From positions 1-64,000 of the forward strand of contig CAWGTX010000004.1 in NCBI GenBank assembly GCA_963825585.1: a stretch of DNA of 64,000 bases, read 5' to 3'. The DNA comes from JAOUGY01 sp963825585. GTDB taxonomy: Bacteria; Actinomycetota; Acidimicrobiia; Spongiisociales; ZC4RG35. Position numbers and translations under genes: made by a program. The notes under the pieces are model-generated. The model searched no databases, was not told where the DNA came from, and worked only from the letters and a program-made list of their open reading frames with translations. This document shows, in pieces, positions 34,023-43,600 of this stretch; within the stretch, counting starts at the first letter, position 1, and every line of letters starts with the position of its first letter.

Positions 34023-36648
34023 GGCGCAGCAACTCCGATGTGTCGGCGGTGTCGGCGGCCCGCTGGCTGATGCGTGACGTCGCCCACGCCACCACCATCG
34101 CACCGGCCACGGTCACGACGATGAGTTCGATGGCAGGCACCCATCGCGGTCCTGGCGGCGTCTCCGGGACCGGGTCGAGCGCCGCATAGACAGTGCGAGC
34201 CGTCACCAGTGCTGTGGCGGCGCCCAGCCCGACTCCGGTGATCACCGGAATGGCGGTCTCGAGGAGGGATGCGCGGATGTGATCGGCACGGGTGAGGCCC
34301 ATGCGCCTGGCGAGAGCGTAGGCCAGGTTCCGTGATCGTTGCCTGGTGTCGGAGTACAGCAGGATGGCGCCGATGGCGATGAGCCCGGCGAGGGCCGCGT
34401 ACAACTCCAGGAAGTCGAAGGTCCACACCACCGCTTGGAATTTGAGCAGGTCGAGGGTCCGACTGGCGGGCAAGGTGTACGAGAAGCCGATGGACTCGGA
34501 TCTCAGCACATCGCCGACCGCCCCGGCCTCCTCACCGTTCACCCACAGGAGATAACGCAACACGCCGGGCGAGCGGTCCGCCTGTTCGATGGCCGACTCG
34601 AGCGCGGCGCGGGACACCACCACGAGCGGGCGATCGCGACGCGATCCGGGAAACACCTCGGCCGTTCCCACGACGTCGATCGGGAGGTCCATGCCGCGAG
34701 CGTCGACGATCCCACTTCCGAGGACGCCGTTGGCGACGATCGCCGGCGCCACACCGTCGACGAGGTCGCCCAGTCTGGAGACCAGTCGATCGATGGGCAC
34801 ATCCGAGAACGACTCGTCCCAGTAGGCGCCACGGGTGAAGGTGTCGGGTTCGATGGCGAGGATGTCGATGCGCTGGCCCACGAAGTCGGCCCGATCGATG
34901 AGCGCCACCACCGTGGCACGGTCGGCGTAGGCATCGGGCACCGAGTCGAAACCGTAGACGGGTGCCGCCACGTCGGCTCCCACGAAGCTGCGACCTTTGG
35001 CGTCGATGGTGGAGGTGGTGGATCGGGTGAGGGTGGCGGAATACACGAGGGTGGCGACGGGAATGGCCGAACCGATCACCAGCACAGTCGCCAGCAGTGG
35101 GGCACTGGCGATGCGCCGGGATGCGAGGTGCACCGCCGGCCCGCCCGTTGCCCGTGCCGCCCGGGGTGCGAGCCGCACGAGCGCGATCCCTCCGAGCAGC
35201 GCCGCAGCCGCGAATGCCAACATCGGATAGAGCACCACCAGCGGATCGATCGAGCCGACCAGCTCTCGCTCGCCCACCAGCACCGCCTGATCGCCCAGGC
35301 GAGTCCGGACCCAGTAGGCGGTGGCGGCCGTTGCCAGCGGGACCAGCGGTCCGATTCCCGAGCTATGCCCGGCTTCGGATGTACGCAACAGCGAGCGGGA
35401 GCGCCCGGCGGCGACCATGACGATCACCAGCACCGCCATCGCTGCTGCGATGCCGGCACGTATGAGCCCGCCCATCACGGCTCCGGCTTCGACCGGGCCG
35501 CCAGGTCCGGCGAGGGCGACGACGGGGCGCGCCAGCGCCCAGCCGATTACGGCGCCCAGACCGATGGGGAGCAGCGTCTCCAGACCGGCCTTCACGCCGA
35601 GCGCCCAGGGAGGGACACCCCGGGCCGCCAGAGACCGCAGCTCGGAGCGACGGCGGTCCACCCAGTAGCTTCCTGCCATTCCCATCAGGCCGAGGGCGGT
35701 GACGAGGACGGCCACCGCCAGCGGATCGATCGAGGTGGCGAGCGCTTCGCCCAGCGCCACCACCCTTCCGGTGACGATGTCCAGGTCGGTGTGGATGGCG
35801 GGGTGTTCGGATGCAAATCCCATACTCTCGTCGTGTGTGTGGCTTTCCCGGAACTCGTCCTGGGCGAGTTGGTACGCCTCTTCGAGCCGGGGGATGTCCG
35901 CCACCAGCGCTTCGGCCTCGCCGGCCGTCATGCGGCCGATGTCGACTGGAATCGTCCACTGTTCGTTGATGCCGGCGTTTCCGTACGTGGCGAAGGCGGC
36001 GTCGTAATGAGCGAAGCTGAGCACATCGGGATCGACGAACACGAGCGGGGTGGGAAGGTCTCCCATGGCGGTGGGTTCGAGCAGGCTCTCGAACGCACAC
36101 CACGCCGGCTCCGCCCTTTGGTCGTTCAGATCGGCGACGATGGCCACCACCGGGAGTTCGGAACGCTCCGGCCCGCTTCGTACGGTGAGTGTGTCGCCGA
36201 CGTCGGCTCCGAGGTTGGTCGCCATCCGTTCTCCGAGCCACAGCCCCCGTCCTTCGCCGCCGGCGATCACTTCGAGGTCGTCACGGAAGCCGGTGCGGTA
36301 CATGAGCTTCATGGGGAAGGACCGATCACCGAGCGTGGCCGTGGCCACCGTTCCCTCGGTCACCAGAACCGGTGATTCGAGCCGAGCGGTGAGGTGGTCG
36401 CTGAGCGCCCGTCGCTGTTCGGCGGCCGGTAGGAAGGATGACACCTGAAGGTCGTAGCTGGCAGGGCAGCGCCCTTCCAGCTCGCGTTCGAGCGCGGTGG
36501 CGCCGGCGGACGAGACGTACAGCGGGGTTGAGGCGGCCACCAGTCCCAGAATGGCGGCGGCGCCCGTGACCGAGACCAAGACGGTGAGGTTGGCGAGCAG
36601 CAGCACGGGGGCGCGCCGGAACGGTTTGGTGGTCAACACGGTCGCCAC
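34012..36648 (-). CDS. FtsX/MacB-like ABC exporter permease (fused two-module form)
   Basis: 878 aa from GTG 36648. The N-terminal helix is VLLLANLTVLVSVTGAAAIL, followed by a periplasmic MacB-PCD-like domain (about 50-300), a helix bundle at about 310-500, a second extracytoplasmic domain at about 530-720 and a final bundle (LELYAALAGLIAIGAILLY; RMGLTRADHIRASLLETAIP; VVTVAGAMVVAWATS). This is the duplicated FtsX architecture of type VII ABC mechanotransmission proteins. Substrate unknown. Confidence 0.85.
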   Translation of the reverse strand: MATVLTTKPFRRAPVLLLANLTVLVSVTGAAAILGLVAASTPLYVSSAGATALERELEGRCPASYDLQVSSFLPAAEQRRALSDHLTARLESPVLVTEGTVATATLGDRSFPMKLMYRTGFRDDLEVIAGGEGRGLWLGERMATNLGADVGDTLTVRSGPERSELPVVAIVADLNDQRAEPAWCAFESLLEPTAMGDLPTPLVFVDPDVLSFAHYDAAFATYGNAGINEQWTIPVDIGRMTAGEAEALVADIPRLEEAYQLAQDEFRESHTHDESMGFASEHPAIHTDLDIVTGRVVALGEALATSIDPLAVAVLVTALGLMGMAGSYWVDRRRSELRSLAARGVPPWALGVKAGLETLLPIGLGAVIGWALARPVVALAGPGGPVEAGAVMGGLIRAGIAAAMAVLVIVMVAAGRSRSLLRTSEAGHSSGIGPLVPLATAATAYWVRTRLGDQAVLVGERELVGSIDPLVVLYPMLAFAAAALLGGIALVRLAPRAARATGGPAVHLASRRIASAPLLATVLVIGSAIPVATLVYSATLTRSTTSTIDAKGRSFVGADVAAPVYGFDSVPDAYADRATVVALIDRADFVGQRIDILAIEPDTFTRGAYWDESFSDVPIDRLVSRLGDLVDGVAPAIVANGVLGSGIVDARGMDLPIDVVGTAEVFPGSRRDRPLVVVSRAALESAIEQADRSPGVLRYLLWVNGEEAGAVGDVLRSESIGFSYTLPASRTLDLLKFQAVVWTFDFLELYAALAGLIAIGAILLYSDTRQRSRNLAYALARRMGLTRADHIRASLLETAIPVITGVGLGAATALVTARTVYAALDPVPETPPGPRWVPAIELIVVTVAGAMVVAWATSRISQRAADTADTSELLRHGG

Positions 36649-36688
36649 CGGACCCTGTCATTTGTTGCCATGCCTTGGCCATCCTGGC

Positions 36689-37216
36689 ATGTCGGATAGG
36701 CTGTGTGGGGTGGTTGTTCTCGCTGCGCTCGTGATGTCGATTCAGCTCGGTGGTGGGTTCGGTATCGCCCAGGCCGAGGCCACTGTCGTCGACTCGTCCA
36801 CGATCGAGGTGGCGGTGACGGTCGAGGCGTCCGCTGGAACCGACGTGGTGGTCCACGTTGTCGATCCGGGTGGTGATCAACGGACGGTGGCGATGATCGA
36901 GTCGGCCCCCGGGACGTACCGAACCGTGTTCGAAACCCGACCCCTCGACCTGGTGGCCGTGTTCGAGGACCTTGCCACCGGAGCACAGTCGGATCCGCTC
37001 CGGCTGAGCCGGCTCGGGGTGGCGGCCGAGTTGGTTGGCGCAGTCCCGCTCACGCCACCCGAGTCCGAGCCCGAGGACAGGTCGCTGCTGTGGCTGGGTG
37101 CGGCGCTGGGAGCGGCGTCGTTGTCGGCTCTGGCGTTCTGGGTGCTCGGCGGAGCCGATAGACCTGTGAAAGCCGAAGAGCGCACCGAGCCCGAGGCAGA
37201 ACTCGAGACCACCTGA
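36689..37216 (+). CDS. Secreted beta-rich protein with C-terminal membrane anchor
   Basis: 175 aa from ATG 36689. Signal segment LCGVVVLAALVMSIQLGGG. About 90 residues of alternating strands follow (TIEVAVTVEASAGTDVVVHVV; GTYRTVFETRPLDLVAVF), resembling an Ig- or CopC-like domain. Then come an acidic Pro-rich linker, the anchor LWLGAALGAASLSALAFWVLG and a charged cytosolic tail. No family is recognised. It is divergent from the exporter operon, with a 40-bp gap, and may share its promoter region. Confidence 0.65.
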   Translation: MSDRLCGVVVLAALVMSIQLGGGFGIAQAEATVVDSSTIEVAVTVEASAGTDVVVHVVDPGGDQRTVAMIESAPGTYRTVFETRPLDLVAVFEDLATGAQSDPLRLSRLGVAAELVGAVPLTPPESEPEDRSLLWLGAALGAASLSALAFWVLGGADRPVKAEERTEPEAELETT

Positions 37217-37276
37217 GCCTGGTGCGCCGTCAGTTGCCGCGTGCGCGCTGTCGCGGGAACCGGGGAGAGGCAGCTG

Positions 37277-37786
37277 TCATGCCGGTCCGCGCTGTTTGAC
37301 CTCGTCCACGTGACGCATCGCCGAGTCGAGTTCGGTCAGCCAGTCGGATTCGTGGGTCCCGACCAGTCGCACGCACCATGCCAACGCCTCGCTTCGGCTC
37401 TTCGCCACGCCGGATGCGACGAGGGTGTCCAATACCTTTCGCTCCGGCATCCTCAAGCGCGTCATGGCGGGCACCGCCAGCGTGGTGAACATCTCCGTCT
37501 GCTCGCCGCAGGTCGCACCCCACGAGACCTTGCGGTCGAAGGTGTGTTCTGCGCTGCGGGCGATGTCGATCCGCGCTGCGCGTGTCTTCTTTCGGAATGC
37601 CTGGATGCGGGATCGGAGGGCCTCGGCACGGACCCCCTCGGAGTCGTCGGGGTCGAGAGCCGGCTCCGGCAGCACGCCGACCACAACGATCTCGTCGCGG
37701 TCGTACGTCAGGTCGGGGGTGCCTTCGAACCACGTGTCATCGAGCCGCCCGATGAACCAGCCGAGGATCGTCTCACGTTCGCTCAT
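37277..37786 (-). CDS. Hypothetical cytosolic protein
   Basis: 169 aa from ATG 37786 (MSERETILGWFIGRLDDTW). The N-terminal half is acidic with LTYDRDEIVVVGVLPEP, and a basic helix carries RSRIQAFRKKTRAARIDIARSA. The C-terminal half contains RMPERKVLDTLVASGVAKSR followed by SEALAWCVRLVG, which looks like a ribbon-helix-helix-type segment used by DNA-binding regulators. The family is not recognised. It faces the SLH gene across the repeat at 37870. Confidence 0.6.
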   Translation of the reverse strand: MSERETILGWFIGRLDDTWFEGTPDLTYDRDEIVVVGVLPEPALDPDDSEGVRAEALRSRIQAFRKKTRAARIDIARSAEHTFDRKVSWGATCGEQTEMFTTLAVPAMTRLRMPERKVLDTLVASGVAKSRSEALAWCVRLVGTHESDWLTELDSAMRHVDEVKQRGPA

Positions 37787-37869
37787 GTGTGTTCCTTCCT
37801 CTTGCTCCACGCTGCGTAATGAACATTACACCATTACGCCGTCGTGAGAGGTTGGGCCCAGCCGCACGG

Positions 37870-37972
37870 TGCGAGGAGCGAGGAGCCGGACGGCGCCAAC
37901 GGTGAAGTCGGCGTTGTCGCAGCGCGGTCATGGCTTCCGTTTCTGGCTCCTCGCTCCTCGCCTCCTCGCCCC
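37870..37972. repeat. Long inverted repeat of the heptamer GCGAGGA, second copy
   Basis: Left arm 37870-37890 (GCGAGGAGCGAGGAGCCGG) pairs with right arm 37943-37972 (CTGGCTCCTCGCTCCTCGC). The loop is homologous to that of 30321-30440. It lies between divergent genes, so it cannot be a simple terminator for either. Confidence 0.85.
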
Positions 37973-38097
37973 AAACACGCGATCTCGTAGGTGACTAGTC
38001 CGTTTGTGAGGAATCGTTGTGGTTCGCTTAACCACCACTTGGTGAACCGGTGTGGCGAATTCGACCAACATCTTCCAGAGCCAGAGTGGAGGGCATT

Positions 38098-40303
38098 TTG
38101 CGGGGGAGTGTTCGGCGTCGGTTCGGCGTGCGCGTGTCGGTTATGTTGCTGATCTCGATGGTCGGTTCGATGGCCGTACTCACAGGGCCGGTAGCGGCGG
38201 CCGTGGGGAGCTTCTCCGACGACGACGGTTCCGTGCACGAAGGAGCGATCGAGGCGATTGCCGCCGCCGGGATCACCAAGGGATGCAACCCGCCCGGCAA
38301 CGACCTCTTCTGCCCGGACGATCAGGTGACCCGCGGGCAAATGGCGGCTTTCCTCGTGCGAGCGCTCGGACTGTCCGACACGGACGGAACGCAGTTCGCC
38401 GACGACAACGGCTCCACCTTCGAAGACGACATCGAGAAGCTCGCCACGGCCGGCGTGACCCGCGGATGTAATCCGCCCGCCAACGATCGCTTCTGCCCCA
38501 ACGAACCCGTCACCCGCGGTCAGATGGCAGCGTTCCTGCGCCGGGCGCTGGAGGATCGCCTCACGGCGGGAGCGACAACGGACTTCGTCGACGACAACGG
38601 CTCGACGTTCGAAGCCGACATCGAGTGGTTGGGTGCAACCGGCGTCACCAAGGGGTGCAACCCGCCCGCCAACGACCGGTTCTGCCCCGACGAACCGGTG
38701 ACCCGTGGCGCAGATGGCCAGCTTCCTCATGCGAGGCCTGGGACTGGAAGCCGTTCCGCTGTATCCGATCGGCGAGCCCGGTCCCGAAGACGTGGCACTC
38801 GTGTCCCGGTTCCACGTCTACCGCGACTCGGACAACCCGTTCCACGTGTTCCAGATGGCGTACTGGCCCCGCAGCTTCGGCACCGGATTCGACGTCGACC
38901 CGGCCGAAGGTACCGAGGGCTGGCAGCTCGAACGGGTCGATGATCCCGGGGCCTACCGCGGGTGGGACATCCTCTCACCGCCCACCCACTGGGGATTCGA
39001 CGACGATCCCCGTGACGACGACTGGCTCAACTTCACGCTCACGAGGCCGGCCACCGTGGCCGTGGTGTGGCGGGACGACGCCTCGCTCCCCGGTTGGTTG
39101 AAGAGCGGATGGCGGGAAGGGACCGGCGTCACCGTGGCCGGGCGCAACGCCCGGGTCTACCTGAAGGACTTCCCTGCCGGTCGTGTGCAACTCGGCACGG
39201 TCGAGGGCTCTTCGGGCGACTATCGGACGATGTATTTCCTGCTGCTGGCCGAGTCCGACGGGGCGCCGTCGCCGACACCGCCGATTCCGTCGGGCAAGAC
39301 CTACCCGGTCCCCGGTGAGCCGTGCCCGGCCTGGGTTCACGACACCTACACCACCACCGGTCCCGACGGTGAGACCTACGCCACCTGGCACCCGCAGTGG
39401 GACCCGGTGTACTGGTGCAACTTCGGCCACGACCACGGGTCAGACCCGTCGCTGATCCCGGGGGCGCCCATGGTGCCCTACGAGTACGTGTCGGCGCAGA
39501 ACGGGAAGGCGGAGGCCCACCCCGGATTCAAGGAGTTCATCTTCAAGGATCTCGCCGGCCAGCACTGGGTTCGGATGGTGGTTCACATGGGAACGTCCGG
39601 GCAGGCCCGGGTGTGCACGCAGTTCCACTCGGTGACCACGCTGGTGTACGACCTCGAAGGCAACGAGCTCATGAACGTCGGATTCATGGCCGACTTCGGC
39701 CGTGCGGTCAACGCCGACACCGGAGTCGGTCTCAGTCCGACCAATTGCGACGAGTCGCTGCCTTCGGTCGACGACGACCGGGTGCGGATGATCAACATGC
39801 CGGGCGACGATCACCACTACGAGCAGTGGGACAGCTTCGACGACTCGCAGTCGACCGCCAACCTCGGGTTCGGCAACTTCCAACTGGGTGTCGACAACCG
39901 CAATCCGGTGACGGAATGCACATCCGCCACCTGCAACGCCGTCCAGAAGATCGACCGGTTCGCCGGGGGCAAGTTCGACAACGGTGCCGAGCGTTCGATC
40001 GAAGTGGGTCGCTGGGACGGAGGCCTCGACATAAGCCCTACCGGGGCGTTCTCGACCGGAGAGTTCTACACCAACGCCAAAGCGACCCAGGAGCTGGCAG
40101 CATCGGCCGCCGGGGCGGTTCGCCAGTATCTGAGCAACGACGCCGCACTGGTCGACCTGGCCCCGGACTCGGGTGACTACACCACCATGTGCAACACCCT
40201 GGATCCCTGGACCATGTCGTACACCTGCCGCTCTGTTGGCGACGGCGACGAGTTCCCCCACGTCCCGGACATGCAGCTGATGTGCGGGTTGGGGACGAAC
40301 TGA
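38098..40303 (+). CDS. Surface protein with three SLH-like repeats, interrupted by a +1 frameshift
   Basis: TTG 38098 is preceded by GGAGGG at a good distance; GTG 38086 and 38050 are alternatives. Signal peptide VSVMLLISMVGSMAVL. Three SLH-like repeats of about 64 residues follow, each with DDNGSTFE-type text, GCNPPANDRFCP and VTRGQMAAFL. In the third, one extra base at about 38709 (ACCCGTGGCGCAGATG where the other copies read ...GG-CAGATG) shifts the frame. From 38705 the protein resumes as MASFLMRGLGLE and continues about 520 residues to 40303 with many Trp/Tyr/Cys residues, a secreted domain I do not recognise. Whole length about 734 aa. It is either a sequence error or a broken gene. Confidence 0.75.
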
Positions 40304-40313
40304 TCGGAGATGG

Positions 40314-40445
40314 GTAGAACGTAGAACGTACAAAGTAGAACGTAAGCCGGATCGCGAATGCGACGGCCCAGTCGATCTCCGACGGTAGATCTCACTGGTG
40401 GATCGAACGTTCTATTCGTTCTACGTTGTACGTTCTACGTTGTAC
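40314..40445. repeat. Facing heptamer arrays GTAGAAC / GTTCTAC
   Basis: Left arm 40314-40344: GTAGAAC, GTAGAAC, GTACAAA, GTAGAAC. Right arm 40408-40445: GTTCTAT(TC), GTTCTAC, GTTGTAC, GTTCTAC, GTTGTAC. The spacer is about 63 nt. It lies between the convergent ends of the SLH gene and the MFS gene, where a two-way terminator would be expected, and no classical GC hairpin with a T-run is present. The same word recurs at 48396. Confidence 0.85.
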
Positions 40446-40452
40446 CTGATCC

Positions 40453-41781
40453 TCACGCGGCCCTGTGCGGCTCTTCCAGGGCCTCCGCAATCCGCGCACC
40501 GTTCAACCTCGGCAGCGCATACGCCAGTAGGACCAGGTGGGCGGCGGCCGACACCAGGAATGGGAGCCGGAGACCGAAGTCGCGGGAGATGGTGGTTTCG
40601 CCGAGCGAGACGAGCAGCCCACCGGCGAGTGAGCCGATCGGCATCATTCCCCAACCGAACATGCGGTAGACGCTGTTGACTCGGCCCAGCAGGTGGTCGG
40701 GGATGATGGTCTGGCGGAGTGAGACGGTGATGACGTTCCACAGCACCGCGGTGAATGATCCGATCAGGAACATCACCCAGACCACCGCCGCCACCGATGT
40801 GAGCCCGATGACGGCTGAGGTCAGAGCCCCGAAGATGATGGTGGTGAACAGGGAAGGGCCGTTGCCGATTCGTTTGGTCACCTTGTCGGCGGTGAAGCTC
40901 CCGAGGATGCCTCCGGCGGCGCCCGCCCACATCATCACGCCGAAACCGGTCGCTCCGAGCTCCAAAACCTCCTGCACATACAGCACGAGGGTGGCGAGGG
41001 TGGCCATCCCGAGCGCGTTGAGGACTCCGAGGCTGACCGCCAGGCTCCGGAGGAAGGGCCGGCGCCACAACCAGAGGAACCCTTCTGCGATGTCCGCCCG
41101 CCACCCTGCGTCGGGAGTGTCGATCGAGCGGTTCGCCCGGAAATCGCCAGACACGAGCAGCGTCATGGAGACGGCCACCGCCAGCACACCGGCGTTCACG
41201 AAGAACGGCAGCGAGAACGCCACTGCCAGGAGGAAACCGCCGGCCACCGGGCCGGCGAACTGGTTCATGGCGGCCTCGGCGCCCCACATGCGGCCATTGG
41301 CGCGCTGGAGCTGATCCTTGCCCACGATGGACGGAAGCAGCGTTTGAGAGGCGTTGTCACGCAGTACTTCGGCGGTCCCGAAGAGCAGGCTGCTGATGTA
41401 CAGCATCACCAGCAGCACACCCGAGGATGCGCGGACGGAACCGCCGGTCAGGGCGTCGGCTGCCGCCAGCTGTTGCTGGAACGACAGCACGGCCGTGGCC
41501 ACCACCACGGTGATGACGAACCGGGCGGCGTCCATCCACATGACCAGTTTCCTGCGATCCACCCGATCGGTGACGACTCCCGCCGGAAGCGTGAACAGCA
41601 GCCAGGGCAGTCGGGCGGCGAGTCCGATCATGGCGATGGCGAACGGGTCGCGTGTGACAGCCGATGCGAGCCACGGATAGGCGACCCCGGAGATGCCATC
41701 GCCGAAGTTGGAGACGACGGTCGCCGTCCAGAGCTTCCAGTAGTTGGAGCCGAGTGGCCTCGGTTTGGATTCGAGCGTCAT
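40453..41781 (-). CDS. MFS exporter (EntS-like)
   Basis: 442 aa with 12 predicted helices. FGDGISGVAYPWLASAVTRDP and the loop 2-3 motif ALPAGVVTDRVDRRK-like text (LPAGVVTDRVDRRKLVMWMD) are those of the MFS_3/EntS drug and siderophore exporters. The second half contains ILGSFTADKVTKRIGN and RQTIIPDHLLGRVNSVYR. It is translationally coupled (ATGA overlap) behind an ArsR-type regulator, which suggests induction by its substrate. Confidence 0.88.
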   Translation of the reverse strand: MTLESKPRPLGSNYWKLWTATVVSNFGDGISGVAYPWLASAVTRDPFAIAMIGLAARLPWLLFTLPAGVVTDRVDRRKLVMWMDAARFVITVVVATAVLSFQQQLAAADALTGGSVRASSGVLLVMLYISSLLFGTAEVLRDNASQTLLPSIVGKDQLQRANGRMWGAEAAMNQFAGPVAGGFLLAVAFSLPFFVNAGVLAVAVSMTLLVSGDFRANRSIDTPDAGWRADIAEGFLWLWRRPFLRSLAVSLGVLNALGMATLATLVLYVQEVLELGATGFGVMMWAGAAGGILGSFTADKVTKRIGNGPSLFTTIIFGALTSAVIGLTSVAAVVWVMFLIGSFTAVLWNVITVSLRQTIIPDHLLGRVNSVYRMFGWGMMPIGSLAGGLLVSLGETTISRDFGLRLPFLVSAAAHLVLLAYALPRLNGARIAEALEEPHRAA

Positions 41782-42344
41782 GGTGTCTCCTCGGGAAGAA
41801 CCGGCTTGATCGTGGGGAAGAACGAAACGACCAAACCGAACATCCGGTCACCGGCTCGCGCCTCCCGGGTGAGCTCGGTGACCAGTTCGTCGAGACGGCG
41901 TGTCCACTCCTCGGCTCGCTCCGGCGTTACTCGGCCATATCGGAGGCTGGTGATTCCCGGGGTGTCCCCAGTCGGGATCGGCCGGCGGAACCGCTCGATC
42001 TCGGAAGCGGCCTCGGTCGGCATCCTCCCTGATGTGAACCCGATGTCTTCCACATGGTCGAGGACGAAGGTCCGGGCCGTGCGACCGTAGTGCTTGGCGA
42101 TCATCGCCCTCGCCTGCCTCGTTCTCACGATCCGGATCGGCCCGGCCGACTCGAGGCTCTTGCAGTGATGGCCAATCGTCCCCTTTGGTTTGTCCAAGGC
42201 CTCCGTCAGTTCCGAGGAGGTCGCCGCCCGTTCCCCCAGCAGCTCGACGATCGTCATCCGCGTTGGCTCGAACAACGTCCGCAGTTGCCCGGCATCCAGC
42301 TCGAGTGAGTCTGCCGGCTCGTAATCGGGCGTTTGGTCGGCCAC
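41778..42344 (-). CDS. ArsR-family winged-helix regulator
   Basis: 188 aa from GTG 42344 (ADQTPDYEPADSLELDAGQL). The winged helix is LFEPTRMTIVELLGERAAT then SSELTEALDKPKGTIGHHCKS. A long C-terminal helical region follows without visible metal-binding cysteines. It probably represses the MFS gene it is coupled to. The longer upstream frame overlaps probable regulatory DNA and was not used. Confidence 0.8.
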   Translation of the reverse strand: MADQTPDYEPADSLELDAGQLRTLFEPTRMTIVELLGERAATSSELTEALDKPKGTIGHHCKSLESAGPIRIVRTRQARAMIAKHYGRTARTFVLDHVEDIGFTSGRMPTEAASEIERFRRPIPTGDTPGITSLRYGRVTPERAEEWTRRLDELVTELTREARAGDRMFGLVVSFFPTIKPVLPEETP

Positions 42345-42481
42345 AACGGGACAGTCGGATATTCCCGAGTATTTGTCAAGCGCCTCCACACATGTGGAGG
42401 CCCCCGAACGGCGCGCCCACGCGGCGAACGCGCGACCGCGCCCCGCGTCGAGCGGACGGAGGGCGCGGGCACGCACATCTG

Positions 42482-42505
42482 TCACGAGGTGACTCACGTC
42501 TGTGA
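42482..42505. promoter_or_regulatory. Two TCAC-N3/4-GTGA palindromes upstream of SorC operon A
   Basis: TCACGAGGTGA (42482-42492) and TCACGTCTGTGA (42494-42505) lie next to each other 114-137 nt before the sorC start. The second has the same TCAC-N4-GTGA form as both sites upstream of the other SorC operon (57093-57123). They are probable SorC operators. Confidence 0.6.
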
Positions 42506-42618
42506 ATCACGTCCTTGACCGAAGGGCCCGGCGGTTCGTATCGTCTGCAAACGGTTGTGCGGACGTGAACGTTCGTGAGCCGGATGGATGTCCCGGGAGG
42601 ACGGATGCGAGGTCAGGG

Positions 42619-43596
42619 ATGACCGACGAGGACCGACTCGAGTTCCTCGGGCAGGTGGCTGCCTGGTACTACGAGGACAACATGGATCAGGCGGAAATCG
42701 CCAAGCGGATCGGCAAGTCCCGGTCGATGGTGTCCCGGCTTCTCACGGAGGCCCGTGATGCCGGTCTGGTCCAGATCCGTGTTCGGTTCCCGCTCCGGAC
42801 GGATCTCGAGCTGGCCGAAGAGCTGCGGGCGGCCTACGGGTTGGCCGAGGCGCACGTGTTGGTGGGAAGCGCCACCGCCGACAACGAATCGATGCTTCGT
42901 CGCCTCGGTCGGCTCGGCGCCCGTGCCCTCCAGAGCAAGCTCCGCTCCGGAATGACGGTCACGGTGGGCTGGGGGGCCGCATTGCACTCGGTGGTCCGCG
43001 CCATGCCCGAGATCCAACTCGAGGACGTGATGGTGTTGCAGGCGATGGGATCGGTGGGTGATGGCGACCCCAACGTAGATGGAGCCGATGTAGCCCGCAC
43101 GCTGGCGGGCAAACTCAACGGGGACTTCCGCGCCATGTCGGCTCCGCTCATCGTCGACCGGGCCGAGGCGGCCCACTCGTTGCTGTCAGACCGCACCATC
43201 GCCACCACCCTGCGGATGGCGGAGACCTCTGCGGTGGCGATCACCGGCATCGGCAGCATCGATTCGAGCCTGTCCGGCCTGCTTCGCGCCGGCTACTTCG
43301 ACCAGGAAACCACCTCGCGTCTGCGCGACATGGGCGTTGTCGGTGATGTGATGGGATTCCTCATCGACGAGCGGGGCCGGGTGCTGGCCATCCCCGAGAA
43401 CGATCGGGTGGTTGCTCTCCACCCCGACCGGCTCGCCGGTATCGAAACGGTGATCGGAGTGGCCGGAGGGGCGGGCAAGGCGGGTGCCATCACCGCCGTG
43501 CTCCGGGGGCACATGCTCGATGTGATCGTGACCGACGCCGCCACCGCCCGTGCCGCCCTGGCGATGCACGGGTCCGACGACCTGATTGGAGTGTGA
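42619..43596 (+). CDS. SorC/DeoR-type sugar-binding transcriptional regulator (operon A)
   Basis: 325 aa from ATG 42619. The HTH at about residues 20-45 reads QAEIAKRIGKSRSMVSRLL. The sugar-phosphate-binding domain (about 60-320) contains TVTVGWGAALHSVV, GDGDPNVDGADVARTLA and AVAITGIGSIDSS as in SorC-family members, which sense a phosphorylated intermediate of the pathway they control. GutM starts 4 nt after its stop, so it heads the PTS operon and is probably autoregulated through the palindromes at 42482. Confidence 0.9.
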   Translation: MTDEDRLEFLGQVAAWYYEDNMDQAEIAKRIGKSRSMVSRLLTEARDAGLVQIRVRFPLRTDLELAEELRAAYGLAEAHVLVGSATADNESMLRRLGRLGARALQSKLRSGMTVTVGWGAALHSVVRAMPEIQLEDVMVLQAMGSVGDGDPNVDGADVARTLAGKLNGDFRAMSAPLIVDRAEAAHSLLSDRTIATTLRMAETSAVAITGIGSIDSSLSGLLRAGYFDQETTSRLRDMGVVGDVMGFLIDERGRVLAIPENDRVVALHPDRLAGIETVIGVAGGAGKAGAITAVLRGHMLDVIVTDAATARAALAMHGSDDLIGV

Positions 43597-43600
43597 CCCC

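Noticed and set aside
38705..40303. Independent gene starting at GTG 38705
   Set aside because: The first residues are the second half of an SLH repeat whose first half is in the upstream frame, no ribosome-binding site precedes the GTG, and no signal peptide is present. A frameshifted single gene is more likely.
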